Part shown: positions 1 through 7,812 of the stretch, piece by piece | Numbering within the stretch: position 1 is the stretch's first letter | Layout of the letters: each line of letters starts with the position of its first letter | From: JAGORL01 sp964372415 | GTDB lineage: Bacteria; Patescibacteriota; Patescibacteriia; UBA9934 | Assembly: GCA_964372415.1 (NCBI GenBank) | Contig: CAYJQH010000002.1 | Span: 45,388-109,387, forward strand | Direction: 5' to 3' | Length of the DNA stretch: 64,000 nt | Notes under the pieces: model-generated | Told to the model about the DNA's origin: nothing | The model's database searches: none | What the model saw: only the letters and a program-made list of their open reading frames with translations | Program-made: the position numbers and the translations under genes

Positions 1-471
1 AAAATTTGTTTCTTTGATATAGGGTGTGAACTCAGGGCTTTGAACAGCCTCTAAAATAAATGGAAAATCCTCCGGGTCGTGAGCGGAAATAAGAAGCGAA
101 TCGCCAATTGGATTGCCACCCACTTCTTCTAGGGCGGCCAAAATTTCTGGGTCGTCAGCGTGGAGTCGTTTAAAATTCTCAAGTGATGCTTCGGCCTCAA
201 TGACGGATACGTCCCTGACTTGTGGGAGTCCTAAGAGATAGCCCCGAACCGCTGCTTGAATATCGTTACTAGTACCTTGATTAAAGAAAATCTCAACCTG
301 CACGCTTTGCTCTACCGAACGTATAGTTGTTTCGGCCAGCACATTTAAAATAAGAACGGCATTTATAGTAATGAGCGTAAGCAGCATCACTGTAGTTGTC
401 ACAAAAGACAACCAAAAATTACGCAAGGCACTTTGCAGAGCAAACTTCACCAAGCGCCACATTTCTTGCAT
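1..471 (-). CDS. ftsX: FtsX-like permease, N-terminal part (runs off window)
   Basis: Reading leftward from an ATG at 471 the frame stays open to the window edge (157 codons) and gives MQEMWRLVKFALQSALRNFW, a hydrophobic segment (about residues 17-45), then a soluble stretch ending at the edge. A short cytoplasmic N-terminus, one membrane helix and an extracellular domain is the FtsX layout. FtsX partners the FtsE ATPase and controls peptidoglycan hydrolases at the division site. ftsE ends at 477, five bases upstream of this start, so the two are one operon. The C-terminal three membrane helices lie outside the window. Identity rests mainly on topology and the ftsE neighbour. Confidence 0.8.
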   Translation of the reverse strand, partial: MQEMWRLVKFALQSALRNFWLSFVTTTVMLLTLITINAVLILNVLAETTIRSVEQSVQVEIFFNQGTSNDIQAAVRGYLLGLPQVRDVSVIEAEASLENFKRLHADDPEILAALEEVGGNPIGDSLLISAHDPEDFPFILEAVQSPEFTPYIKETNF

Positions 472-476
472 AGGTA

Positions 477-1160
477 TTAACCAAGATGATAACGACCGTG
501 TTCAGCATCAGCCACAATCTTGCCGTCATTTAAAGTAATAACTCGCTTACGAAGCCCATTCACGATATCTCTGTCGTGAGTCACAAGAACGATAGTTGTT
601 CCTACCTCGTGGATGCGTTTAAAGAGCTCAAGAATATCACGAGCCGTCAAGGTATCGAGGTTTCCTGTCGGCTCATCAGCTATGATGATCTTTGGCCTGT
701 GCACCAAGGCACGGGCCACTGAGACGCGTTGTTGTTCACCACCAGAAAGCTGTCTTGGGTAACGATGCAATTTATCAGCTAAACCAACGATCTTCATGAC
801 TTGCGGCACCACCTGCCTGATACGGCTCGTTGCTGCTCCGGCAACTTCCAAAGCAAAAGCTACGTTTTCGTAAGCGGTTTTTTTGGGTAATAGTTTATAG
901 TCCTGAAAAACCACACCAATCTGACGACGTAAAATTGGTACTTCGTGATACCTGAGACGTGAAATATCCCAATCCCCAACCGAAATCTGCCCATGGGTTG
1001 GCTGTTCTTCCGCAAAAAGAAGTTTAGCTAAAGTTGTTTTTCCGGATCCGCTCGTACCAACAATCGACACGAACTCGCCAGGTTTAATATGAAAACTTAC
1101 GCCATCCAAAGCGCGCGTGTCTGGTTGGTAGATTTTACTCACGTTTTTAAACGTAATCAC
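477..1160 (-). CDS. ftsE: Cell division ATP-binding protein FtsE
   Basis: ABC ATPase of 227 aa, the usual FtsE length. Walker A GTSGSGKTT (about residue 36), Q-loop VFQDYKLL, signature LSGGEQQRVSVARAL, Walker B IIIADEPTGNLD and the H-loop VTHD are all present. It should bind FtsX at the membrane and couple ATP hydrolysis to septal wall remodelling. I chose the GTG start at 1160 because it gives the family N-terminus (ITFKNVSKIY); the longer frame upstream has no family similarity. A TATACT box with an upstream TG (TGC-TATACT, about 1168-1173) sits only 7 nt before this GTG, which implies a leaderless mRNA. The gene is divergent from the GC-rich gene at 1237. Confidence 0.95.
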   Translation of the reverse strand: MITFKNVSKIYQPDTRALDGVSFHIKPGEFVSIVGTSGSGKTTLAKLLFAEEQPTHGQISVGDWDISRLRYHEVPILRRQIGVVFQDYKLLPKKTAYENVAFALEVAGAATSRIRQVVPQVMKIVGLADKLHRYPRQLSGGEQQRVSVARALVHRPKIIIADEPTGNLDTLTARDILELFKRIHEVGTTIVLVTHDRDIVNGLRKRVITLNDGKIVADAEHGRYHLG

Positions 1161-1185
1161 TCGGGCAGTATAGCATGTACGACCG

Positions 1186-1214
1186 TTGACTAAAAATGAA
1201 TTTTCAACTAGACT
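1186..1214 (+). promoter_or_regulatory. Sigma70-type promoter of the 1237-2391 unit
   Basis: TTGACT (1186-1191), a 17-nt spacer and TAGACT (1209-1214). It lies between divergent ftsE and the GC-rich gene and points at the latter, leaving a leader of about 15-20 nt. Confidence 0.65.
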
Positions 1215-1236
1215 GGGGCGTCGTTTCTTGGAGGTA

Positions 1237-2391
1237 ATGTTGGATAACGACTCAGAGATCATTCTCGTGAAAAGCAAGTTCGGAGACCGTGAGATCTCCC
1301 GGGAAAACGTGGATTCCATTCTGGATACGCGGATTTTCCGGATTGTCGGTAAGCGGGAGTGGGTGGTAAAGAGCGGTTTCTACGACCGGCCCTTCATCTG
1401 CTACAACCGCAGTCAAGATAGGCACCATGCCTACCAAAACCCGCACACCGCATTTCGAGCCACGGTTTACGCCGATGGCTTCGAGGGGTACGGCGCCGAC
1501 GACATTCCGGAAGGCGACCTGCAAAAGCTCAAGGCCTGGCTCGAGCGTCACCGCTACCTGCAGCTCCTTGTGTCCGACGACATGATGCGCGGGCCGGAGC
1601 GGGCCATGTTCAACAGGCTGTGCATCGAGCTCGCGACCAAGATGGGTCGGCCGGTGAACGAGGTCAAACGCGAAATCCTGACTCAGACCATCATTGCCGC
1701 CACCCTTGAGGGTGAAGCGGCAGTCGAGAGCTTGGGCGAGACGATCGGGCTTGATCGGCGACGGATTGCAGAAATCACCGCCATCGGTCGAAACGTCAAC
1801 TGGCACGGGGCCCTCATCGTGCGTGAGATCAGAGAACAAGAAGATCTCATGACGGCCTGCGGCGCCGAGCTGAGCGCCCTTCTCGAAGCCCGTTCAACGC
1901 TCTTCGACGACGCGGCCAGACGCGAAAGTCACCTGAGGAACGTCAAAAACATCGCAACGCTCCTCGGCACGATCAAGGACCGCCCATGGCGAAGCCTGGC
2001 ACAACGCGACATTCAGGACCTCGAACAGTACGTCGGCTATGGCTCAACGGGTGTCGAAGCCCTGATCCAGGCCGAACTCTTCCTCCGTCGACCGGTAGCC
2101 GCGCACAAGTGCTTCTACCTGTCGCGCCAGATCAACGTAGTGCTCTATCGGCTGGCCATGGCCGAAGCGAGACAAGGCAACATCCGCTCCGCTCTCCTTG
2201 ATCGGGGCTACGCCGAACTCGTCGCCATTCGGGACTCCATCGATCCCGCGACGGGCGAAATCCTGCAGCGCAACCCGCTCTGGAGCGCCCTCGGTCGCAT
2301 CAACGATGCGCTCCATATCTGGCGTGCGAGCAGCAGCCACTTCGAGGACGTTCGCAACCTCCTCCGCCACGCCGCTGCCACGTTCGGCTAG
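1237..2391 (+). CDS. Orphan GC-rich gene, hypothetical protein (384 aa)
   Basis: I do not recognise this protein. It is soluble, has no signal peptide or membrane segment, and looks alpha-helical and charged in its C-terminal two thirds (for example around LDRRRIAEITAIGRNVNW and the run from LIVREIREQEDL onward). No catalytic motif is evident. The start is ATG 1237 or the adjacent TTG 1240; TTGGAGG just upstream is a Shine-Dalgarno sequence and fits the TTG spacing better. Codon use is strongly GC-ending, unlike ftsE next door. It forms a complete stand-alone unit with its own -35/-10 promoter and a terminator 10 bases past the stop, which suggests acquired cargo. Confidence 0.8.
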   Translation: MLDNDSEIILVKSKFGDREISRENVDSILDTRIFRIVGKREWVVKSGFYDRPFICYNRSQDRHHAYQNPHTAFRATVYADGFEGYGADDIPEGDLQKLKAWLERHRYLQLLVSDDMMRGPERAMFNRLCIELATKMGRPVNEVKREILTQTIIAATLEGEAAVESLGETIGLDRRRIAEITAIGRNVNWHGALIVREIREQEDLMTACGAELSALLEARSTLFDDAARRESHLRNVKNIATLLGTIKDRPWRSLAQRDIQDLEQYVGYGSTGVEALIQAELFLRRPVAAHKCFYLSRQINVVLYRLAMAEARQGNIRSALLDRGYAELVAIRDSIDPATGEILQRNPLWSALGRINDALHIWRASSSHFEDVRNLLRHAAATFG

Positions 2392-2400
2392 GCATCTCCC

Positions 2401-2431
2401 GGCTCGGACCCCTTGGTCCGAGCTGCTTTTT
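2401..2431 (+). terminator. Intrinsic terminator after the 1237-2391 gene
   Basis: GGCTCGGACC / GGTCCGAGC stem with a 4-nt loop followed by TGCTTTTTAT. Starts 10 nt after the stop codon. Confidence 0.85.
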
Positions 2432-2433
2432 AT

Positions 2434-2518
2434 GTTCGACCTCCCCTCACCCCTCCTTCTTAAGGAGGGGACTGCTCACTGTTTCACCCTTTATAAGGGG
2501 GAATGAAGGGGGTCGAAC
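2434..2518. repeat. Intergenic inverted repeat, CCCCTCC family
   Basis: Outer arms GTTCGACC / GGTCGAAC enclose two hairpins, CCCCTCCTT-CTT-AAGGAGGGG and CCCTT-TAT-AAGGG. Similar elements occur at 38818-38855 and, in the S-layer leader, at 43195-43275. A dispersed palindromic intergenic repeat with no visible coding capacity. Confidence 0.65.
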
Positions 2519-2520
2519 AC

Positions 2521-2550
2521 AAAAAGCACATGCCTTCTGGCACGTGCTTT
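2521..2550 (-). terminator. Terminator directly after tRNA-Thr
   Basis: On the minus strand AAAGCACGTGCC-AGAA-GGCATGTGCTTTTT begins immediately after the encoded CCA of the tRNA. Confidence 0.85.
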
Positions 2551-2625
2551 TGGAGCCACTTCCGGGATTTGAACCCGGGACCTCTGCTTTACGAAAGCAT
2601 TGCTCTACCGCTGAGCTAAAGTGGC
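2551..2625 (-). tRNA. tRNA-Thr (anticodon CGT)
   Basis: Acceptor GCCACTT pairs with AAGTGGC; D-arm GCTCAGCGGTAGAGC; anticodon loop TTCGTAA with CGT, read as Thr; T-arm CCGGG-TTCAAAT-CCCGG; discriminator T and encoded CCA. 75 nt. Pair 27-43 is an A-G mismatch. Confidence 0.95.
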
Positions 2626-2659
2626 CTAGAAAACGTATAACCAAATTATCGACCATGAG

Positions 2660-2780
2660 AAAACTGATTTAAACGGCCAAATACTAAAAACAGCGAGGAG
2701 CGAAGTGAGGCGTAGTTAATACTACGGTGAACGAGCACCGGAGTCGCGACAACGCAGTTGGTTATTTGAATCAGTTTTTT
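2660..2780 (+). ncRNA. Structured element, copy A of three (unidentified family)
   Basis: Outer stem AAAACTGATTTAAA (2660-2673) pairs with TTTGAATCAGTTTT (2765-2778) and is followed by a T-run. The core carries the shared block GAGGAGCGA, then GAGGCGTAG closing a small hairpin with CTACG, then CCGGAGTCGCGACAACG. The core aligns with copies at 10357-10479 (minus) and 10596-10716 (plus), while the outer stems differ completely in sequence yet still pair, which is covariation-like. Strand is assigned only by that alignment. It sits between two tRNA genes read from the other strand. No protein-coding frame explains it. Confidence 0.55.
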
Positions 2781-2784
2781 GTAC

Positions 2785-2859
2785 TGGAGCAGGAGACGGG
2801 ACTCGAACCCGCGACCCTTTGCTTGGGAAGCAAATGTTCTACCACTGAACTACTCCTGC
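2785..2859 (-). tRNA. tRNA-Gly (anticodon CCC)
   Basis: GCAGGAG acceptor pairs with CTCCTGC; D-arm GTTCAGTGGTAGAAC; anticodon stem-loop TTTGC-TTCCCAA-GCAAA with anticodon CCC, reading GGG; T-arm GCGGG-TTCGAGT-CCCGT; discriminator T and encoded CCA. Confidence 0.95.
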
Positions 2860-2901
2860 GTTTTAAGCGCAAAATATATAGCACGATTTTACTATCCAGT
2901 C

Positions 2902-2930
2902 TAGACTAAGTCTCGGGTTTCTGCTAACCT
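2902..2930 (+). promoter_or_regulatory. Likely promoter of the 3009-3539 unit
   Basis: TAGACT (2902-2907), 17-nt spacer, TAACCT (2925-2930) preceded by TGC (extended -10). The resulting leader of about 70 nt holds the hairpin AGCGC-TCCCC-GCGCT just before the ribosome binding site. Confidence 0.45.
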
Positions 2931-3008
2931 TTAGCCGCATCGTGATCCCCATGATGCATCAAGCCAACCCTTTCCACTACAGCGCTCCCCGCGCTGAGCG
3001 GAGAGTCC

Positions 3009-3539
3009 ATGATCCTCGAAACCAGGGCGGTAATCCCCCGCCTTTCGCTCCAGTCGCGACTCCCCCGTGCAGCCAGCATCATCCGCCCCAAGCTGACCGA
3101 TGATGGCAATCTGATCTTGATCCTCAACCCCGAGGGTCTGATCCGCATCCATCTCCGCCGTGAGAACGTCGACAATCAGGCTCTCTACGAATGCCTGGTG
3201 GTCGACGAAGAAGGCCGGCCCCTCGAGCTCTTCTTCGGACGCGGCATCTGCGACGCACTCCTCAACGCCTGTGCCCACCTCGTGGAACACGGCGCCGTCA
3301 TCCTCCCCGTGAGCGACGAAGTGCGCGGCAAGTACATCTCGAACGAACGGCATCACAAGTCGGTCCGCCTGAACTTCGACGACACGAAGGACCTGTCCGT
3401 CATCGAGGTGATCCGGCTCCGACTCAACACCTACGAGGTCAAGATCTTCGACGAGCCGCTCCCGGGATTCTTCTCGAACCCCGTGCTCGGCGTCATCGGG
3501 GGCCTGTATTACCTCAAGGCGAAGGGCTACCTCATGTAG
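3009..3539 (+). CDS. Orphan GC-rich gene, hypothetical protein (176 aa)
   Basis: Unrecognised soluble protein without signal peptide. Predicted strand-rich middle (NLILILNPEGLIRIHLRR, ECLVVDEEGRPLELFFGRG) followed by a helical tail ending GLYYLKAKGYLM. ATG 3009 is preceded by GCGGAGAG at Shine-Dalgarno distance and by a GC hairpin in the leader. Codon use is GC-ending and unlike the adjacent parvulin gene. The unit is closed by a strong terminator whose T-run reaches the stop codon of the convergent parvulin gene. Same architecture as the other GC-rich cassettes in this window; function cannot be inferred. Confidence 0.75.
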   Translation: MILETRAVIPRLSLQSRLPRAASIIRPKLTDDGNLILILNPEGLIRIHLRRENVDNQALYECLVVDEEGRPLELFFGRGICDALLNACAHLVEHGAVILPVSDEVRGKYISNERHHKSVRLNFDDTKDLSVIEVIRLRLNTYEVKIFDEPLPGFFSNPVLGVIGGLYYLKAKGYLM

Positions 3540-3556
3540 CGCCGACTCGTTCCCCT

Positions 3557-3605
3557 CCCGCACTCCCTGGCTCCCCCGAGCCATGGCGTGCGGGAATCTT
3601 TTTTT
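3557..3605 (+). terminator. Terminator of the 3009-3539 unit
   Basis: CCCGCAC / GTGCGGG outer stem with inner GGCT/AGCC pairing, then AATCTTTTTTT. Its T-run touches the stop of the convergent gene at 3604. Confidence 0.85.
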
Positions 3606-4455
3606 ACCACACTAAAACTAGCGGTGGATTAGCTTGTCTTCTTGTGGCAATGATCTCTCCCAAGGTTAATTTTTTAACCGCGATTCCTCTAAACCTTACA
3701 TACTCTTCACCGTTTATTTTTTCTCGGCTAAGTAACTCAACAACCCAGTAAGCTTCTGGTCCACTCAAAATTTCTGAGTGTTCGCTAATCTGAAGAGTGA
3801 GCGCCGGCCTTAACCAGTGCGGCACCTCGCTCACCTTCATGAGCCCTAGATCACCTTTATTTTTAGCTGAAATGTCCTCAGAAAAATACTCCGCCACATC
3901 CCTAAACGGCATGCCGTCATCAATTTTTTTCATGATCTCCTCAAGAGTATTTTTAGCTGCCTCCTGACCAGCATCACCCAAGGCTACCGCCTGTTCCACG
4001 CCTTGCGACAAGAGAAGCGGCGCCACCACAAACTGACGGTAATCGTCTACAGTCCAACCAGCCTGACTAAGTCCTGAAGCAATTAGCTCCTCATTAACTT
4101 CATAATGAGCTATAGCTTCACGGTTAGTAATCACTCCAAGTTCATTGGCTAATTGCTCAATATACAAACGGTGAACACCACTTTTTAAACCTTCGTCGAA
4201 AGCTTCTTCGCCTTGTGCCTGGCCAAATGCTTCTGCCGCTCGAGCAAGTTCTAGGATGGTGCTATAAGATAAAGTTTTTTGGGACGAAGCTTCACCAGCC
4301 TTAATAAAAACTGCTGGCGCAATTACGCCTCTAGCAAAAAGGCGCGCCGGGCCGTGCGTAAAATGAAAAATAAAAAAAGAATAATTAAAAATTGCATAAA
4401 CAAAAATTACGCTCAACAGAAAAAAACCTGCAGGGCGTAATCTCGCGAACTTCAT
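3604..4455 (-). CDS. Membrane-anchored parvulin-type (PpiC/SurA-like) foldase
   Basis: 283 aa. An N-terminal hydrophobic segment (about residues 11-32) anchors the protein outside the membrane. Residues about 60-160 resemble a SurA N-terminal chaperone helix bundle. From about 165 onward comes a parvulin peptidyl-prolyl isomerase domain with landmarks GMPFRDVAEYFSEDISAKNKG, DLGLMKVSEVPHWLRPAL and EAYWVVELLSRE. It probably assists folding of exported wall or surface proteins. It overlaps the FtsB-like gene by 4 nt (ATGA), so the two are translationally coupled and belong to the murD-murE-ftsB transcription direction. Confidence 0.82.
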   Translation of the reverse strand: MKFARLRPAGFFLLSVIFVYAIFNYSFFIFHFTHGPARLFARGVIAPAVFIKAGEASSQKTLSYSTILELARAAEAFGQAQGEEAFDEGLKSGVHRLYIEQLANELGVITNREAIAHYEVNEELIASGLSQAGWTVDDYRQFVVAPLLLSQGVEQAVALGDAGQEAAKNTLEEIMKKIDDGMPFRDVAEYFSEDISAKNKGDLGLMKVSEVPHWLRPALTLQISEHSEILSGPEAYWVVELLSREKINGEEYVRFRGIAVKKLTLGEIIATRRQANPPLVLVW

Positions 4456-4850
4456 AACCCCTCAAGCGAAGCAAAACGAGCAGGGTTGAAAAAATAATAA
4501 AACCAACGAGCCGGATTTTTCAGACCATCATCTATAGCTACCCCCTCAACCAGCCCATTATTAACGACGTCATCCGGGAGATCGACAACCACCAAAGTTT
4601 CGCCTGATTCACCTAAACCACGTTTCATCCGGGCCTCTCGCTCCAGATAATATTCGCTCGACAAGCTCTCAATAAGTGTGAGTGATGCCAGTTTTTCTCC
4701 TTCTAATCGGTCATATTCGGCCTGAAGCGCAGCGATTTCATTTTCGATTTGGCGGTTACGGAAATATTCCCGACCAAAACCCACAAATAACAAGCCAAGA
4801 ACAACCATGGTTCCAAGAAGAAAAAGGGATATTTTAGGCAACAATCTCAT
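4452..4850 (-). CDS. FtsB/DivIC-like septum formation initiator
   Basis: 132 aa, single N-terminal membrane helix (about residues 7-26) followed at once by a coiled coil (RNRQIENEIAALQAEYDRLEGEKLASL), the layout of FtsB/DivIC. These proteins bridge FtsQ and FtsL in the divisome and act on the outer face of the membrane. The C-terminal region (VVVDLPDD onward) is unusual and ends near the downstream parvulin start, with a 4-nt overlap. Position just after murE fits a division-and-cell-wall cluster. Family assignment rests on topology and context. Confidence 0.75.
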   Translation of the reverse strand: MRLLPKISLFLLGTMVVLGLLFVGFGREYFRNRQIENEIAALQAEYDRLEGEKLASLTLIESLSSEYYLEREARMKRGLGESGETLVVVDLPDDVVNNGLVEGVAIDDGLKNPARWFYYFFNPARFASLEGL

Positions 4851-4854
4851 ATAA

Positions 4855-4892
4855 CTAACTAATCGGCTAATGGGCTAAACAGCTAACCAGCC
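4855..4892. repeat. Intergenic repeat, CTAATCGGCTAA family
   Basis: Short tandem variants of CTAATCGGCTAA / GGGCTAAACAGCTAACC between murE and the ftsB-like gene. The same motif family recurs at 6230-6298, 17570-17606, 45174-45200, 50253-50280 and 60930-61005. Confidence 0.6.
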
Positions 4893-4909
4893 TCTAAAAC
4901 CAACGGCTT

Positions 4910-6229
4910 TCAGGTGTTATTGTACCCCATTCGTTTAAGTGCCGCACGCGCGACTTGGCGATCGTCCCAAGGAATTTTTTTTCCGTGAGCTACGGCCATA
5001 ACAGGTTCCGATCCCTTGCCGGTAATAAGTACCGCATCCCCTTCGCGGGCGAGTGACAAGGCTTTAGCGATCGCTTCGCCGCGATCGTCAATTACAAACA
5101 AATCCAGTCCGTCTCTCTTGCCTATTTCTCGAGCCCCTTGAGCCACTTGTTCCATGATGGTTCGCGGATCATCATCATAAGGATCCTCGTTCGTCACAAT
5201 AACAAAGACTTCGTTCTCGGCGGCCAATTTACCGATGAGCGGTCGACGCGCCAAATCGCGCCCGCCACCAGCTGAACCGTGAACGCCAATGAGCCGCCTC
5301 GCGCCGTGAGCTTTTGCCGCCGCCATAAGCGCCTTTAGGGCATATGGCTCATATGCGTAATCAACAATCACCGTAAATGACTGACCTTGGTTGATGAGTT
5401 CGAATCTTCCTGCCACAGGGTGTAATGACTCGGCGGCAGTCAAAACATCGGTCAACGAATAGCCAAGACTCGCCACAGCCGCCATTGCGGCGAGTGCATT
5501 GTATCGCTCGAACTTGGCCGGCAGGGCAAGTCGACAAGGTACATTGTTAACACTGACGTCTGCCCCTTTCTCATCAACGAGCAACTCACGAGCCGCATAT
5601 CCCTCGCCCGGCAGTTGCGACCAGCCGTAGTACACGTGTCTATCTGCCTTGAACTCAGCAAAATAGCGCGTGTGCTCATCATCAGCGTTTAACACACTCA
5701 CCTTGAGTACTCGCTTATCGTCGATAATTTTATGAGGACGTCGCGTTAGATGATCAAATAATTTCCCTTTGGCCGCTTTGTACTTTTCGAATCCACCATG
5801 AGCTTCAATATGTTCTGGGGTTAAATTCGTAAAAACGACTTCGTCGTAATTAATGCCCAAATGACGGTATTGAGAGATCCCTTGTGAAGAACTTTCGACA
5901 ACCGCATACGAACAGCCCGCAGCCACCATGTCAGACAACATTTTTTGCAACAAAAAACGACCCGGCATGGTCATCTTCATGCGGTTCTCAATGTCGCGCC
6001 CTGCAATGTTGAACCCTGCTGTCGAAGTGTAACCAACAGTCTCGCCAAGTTCGGTAAGAATCTGAGCAATAAAATTTACGGTTGACGATTTGCCGTTAGT
6101 TCCGGTCACGCCGATAACAATGAGTTGCGATGAGGGGTTGCCATAAAACGCCGCTGCCAGTTTAGCAAGAGCAAAGTGATAAACAACCTTAATGGGCTCG
6201 GGAATGAGTTGCTTAAGCCAGTAAAGCAT
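4910..6229 (-). CDS. murE: UDP-N-acetylmuramyl-tripeptide synthetase (MurE-type Mur ligase)
   Basis: 439 aa. Adds the third residue of the peptidoglycan stem peptide to UDP-MurNAc-Ala-Glu, with ATP, in the cytoplasm. The P-loop VTGTNGKSSTVNF (about residue 41), the ESSSQGISQYRHLGI segment, FTNLTPEHIEAHGGFEKYKAAKG and the C-terminal VHGSAGGGRD are Mur-ligase landmarks. The usual MurE substrate motif (DNPR in diaminopimelate enzymes) appears here as TNEDPYDDDP, so the amino acid added is uncertain. It is shorter than typical MurE (about 480-500 aa) at the N-terminus. Repeat-filled gaps separate it from murD upstream and from the ftsB-like gene downstream. Confidence 0.88.
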   Translation of the reverse strand: MLYWLKQLIPEPIKVVYHFALAKLAAAFYGNPSSQLIVIGVTGTNGKSSTVNFIAQILTELGETVGYTSTAGFNIAGRDIENRMKMTMPGRFLLQKMLSDMVAAGCSYAVVESSSQGISQYRHLGINYDEVVFTNLTPEHIEAHGGFEKYKAAKGKLFDHLTRRPHKIIDDKRVLKVSVLNADDEHTRYFAEFKADRHVYYGWSQLPGEGYAARELLVDEKGADVSVNNVPCRLALPAKFERYNALAAMAAVASLGYSLTDVLTAAESLHPVAGRFELINQGQSFTVIVDYAYEPYALKALMAAAKAHGARRLIGVHGSAGGGRDLARRPLIGKLAAENEVFVIVTNEDPYDDDPRTIMEQVAQGAREIGKRDGLDLFVIDDRGEAIAKALSLAREGDAVLITGKGSEPVMAVAHGKKIPWDDRQVARAALKRMGYNNT

Positions 6230-6298
6230 AGCCGGTTAGCCGGTTTGCCGATTAGCGGCGCGGATGGTTCTAACCGGCTAATCGACTAATCGACTTTA
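6230..6298. repeat. Inverted repeat of the CTAATCGGCTAA family
   Basis: Left part GCCGGTTAGCCGGTTTGCCGA and right part TCTAACCGGCTAATCGAC face each other and can form an imperfect hairpin in the whole gap between murD and murE. Confidence 0.65.
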
Positions 6299-7753
6299 TT
6301 AGAGGTTACGCACTTCTTCACGAAACTGCTCGCCACGATCAAATTCGTTCTTGAACATATTAAAACTTGCGGCGCCAGGAGACAAAAGCACCACGTCAGC
6401 AGTAGCGGCTAGCTTGCTCGCTTTTTGAACCGCCTCCTTCATGCTGTGCACTTCATGAATAGGCACTTTGCCGATAATTTTCGGCTTGAGAATTTCCGAA
6501 GCCGTACCCGGGAAAAGCATAACCGCCTTGACCCCATCGACAATCGACTGGGCCAGACCATCAAATACAAGTTTCTTGTCGACGCCACCACAAATTAGAA
6601 TCAAATGCTCCTTGCTCCCAAACCGCTTGATGGCTGCGACGACGGCATCGGGCGAGGTGGCAGCTGTGTCGTTAATGTATGTTATTTCATTAACTTCACG
6701 AATCAGTTCTTGCCTGTCTGGAACGCCTTTGAATTCACGTAGCACTTTGGCCACCCCTTCAGGCGGCACGCCGCGAAGAATTGCTGCGCAGGAAGCCGAT
6801 AAAACATTTTCAAGATTATGTTCGCCTGATAAGGCGATCTCAGAAACCGGTAAAATCTCTGTTTCTTCCCCATCTTGTAAAAAGATTAATTGACCGTTTT
6901 TTATTGAGCAGCCATTTTTTTGTAATTCATTTCGTGAAAACCACCATAGCTGCCCCTTGATCCGTGGCTCCATCGAGCGAACAAGATCATGATCCCAGTT
7001 TATAACAGTGTGTTGACTCTCCGTTTGATAGGCGAAAATTATCTCTTTCGACTTTTGATAGTCCTCAAATGAGGCATAACGATTGAGATGATCTGGGTAA
7101 ATATTAGTTAACACGGATATTTCTGGACCTTTACCAAGATCCATAAGTGCCGCCGGAAGACTATCAAGGAGCCAAGATGAGAGTTCAAGGACGATGGGTG
7201 TGGGAGTGTTTGTTTTCAGGAGTTCGTCCAAAAATTCAAGTGGCGAAACACGAATGTTTCCGGCAGTGATCGCCTTTGGATCTAAGATCTTTAACATTTC
7301 ACCAATTAAGAGTGTGGTCGTCGTCTTACCACGAGTTCCAGTAACCGCCATGATGGGATGCTTGTAGTAACGAAAAAACAAACTGACGTCTGACTCAATA
7401 TTTACTCCCTTTTCGCGAGCTAACTTTACATATTCAGATTCACTTGGCACGCCGGGATTTTGCACCACGCAATCCACGTTTTCGAAATCCTCTTTACGAT
7501 GCTGTCCGAGAACAAACACCGGTTGATAAATTGTTCTGTCCGGATACATGTCGCGGTACTTATGGAACCACTCCATAACAAGCTCCACTGATTCTTTGAG
7601 TTCGTCTGTATCTTTAAGGTCAGTAATCACAGTTTGTGCCCCATGACGCATAAGCCACTTGGCAGTGCTTAGGCCGCTTCCCTGTTTAAAGCTGCCGAGT
7701 CCCATGACGGTAACCACGGCGTCCTTAAAGTTCTCTATTTTTGATAAATTCAT
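6299..7753 (-). CDS. murD: UDP-N-acetylmuramoylalanine--D-glutamate ligase
   Basis: 484 aa. ATP-dependent addition of D-glutamate to UDP-MurNAc-L-Ala. Landmarks: N-terminal nucleotide-binding fold VVTVMGLGSFKQGSGLSTAKWL, then NPGVPSESEY, P-loop AVTGTRGKTTTTLL (about residue 137), ELSSWLLDSL, NIYPDHLNRYASFEDYQKSK (metal and substrate histidine), and the C-terminal domain with NDTAATSPDAVVAAI and LLSPGAASFNMFKNEFDRGEQF, which is diagnostic for MurD. No Shine-Dalgarno sequence precedes the ATG; the upstream gap is filled by TCTAGACTC repeats. Confidence 0.95.
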   Translation of the reverse strand: MNLSKIENFKDAVVTVMGLGSFKQGSGLSTAKWLMRHGAQTVITDLKDTDELKESVELVMEWFHKYRDMYPDRTIYQPVFVLGQHRKEDFENVDCVVQNPGVPSESEYVKLAREKGVNIESDVSLFFRYYKHPIMAVTGTRGKTTTTLLIGEMLKILDPKAITAGNIRVSPLEFLDELLKTNTPTPIVLELSSWLLDSLPAALMDLGKGPEISVLTNIYPDHLNRYASFEDYQKSKEIIFAYQTESQHTVINWDHDLVRSMEPRIKGQLWWFSRNELQKNGCSIKNGQLIFLQDGEETEILPVSEIALSGEHNLENVLSASCAAILRGVPPEGVAKVLREFKGVPDRQELIREVNEITYINDTAATSPDAVVAAIKRFGSKEHLILICGGVDKKLVFDGLAQSIVDGVKAVMLFPGTASEILKPKIIGKVPIHEVHSMKEAVQKASKLAATADVVLLSPGAASFNMFKNEFDRGEQFREEVRNL

Positions 7754-7758
7754 ATTTT

Positions 7759-7800
7759 CTCAAGACCCAGGACTCAAGACTCTAGACTCTAGAGTCTCGT
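7759..7800. repeat. TCTAGACTC-family intergenic repeat
   Basis: Run of near-identical 7-8-mers (GACTCAAGACTCTAGACTC then TAGAGTCTCG) containing the perfect palindrome GACTCTAGAGTC. Related elements: 15503-15627, 34738-34816, 37965-38066. Confidence 0.7.
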
Positions 7801-7812
7801 GGTTGGTAATGG

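Noticed and set aside
1252..1839. Minus-strand frame inside the 1237-2391 gene
   Set aside because: Antisense shadow in GC-rich DNA without a ribosome binding site; the plus-strand gene has a promoter, Shine-Dalgarno sequence and terminator.
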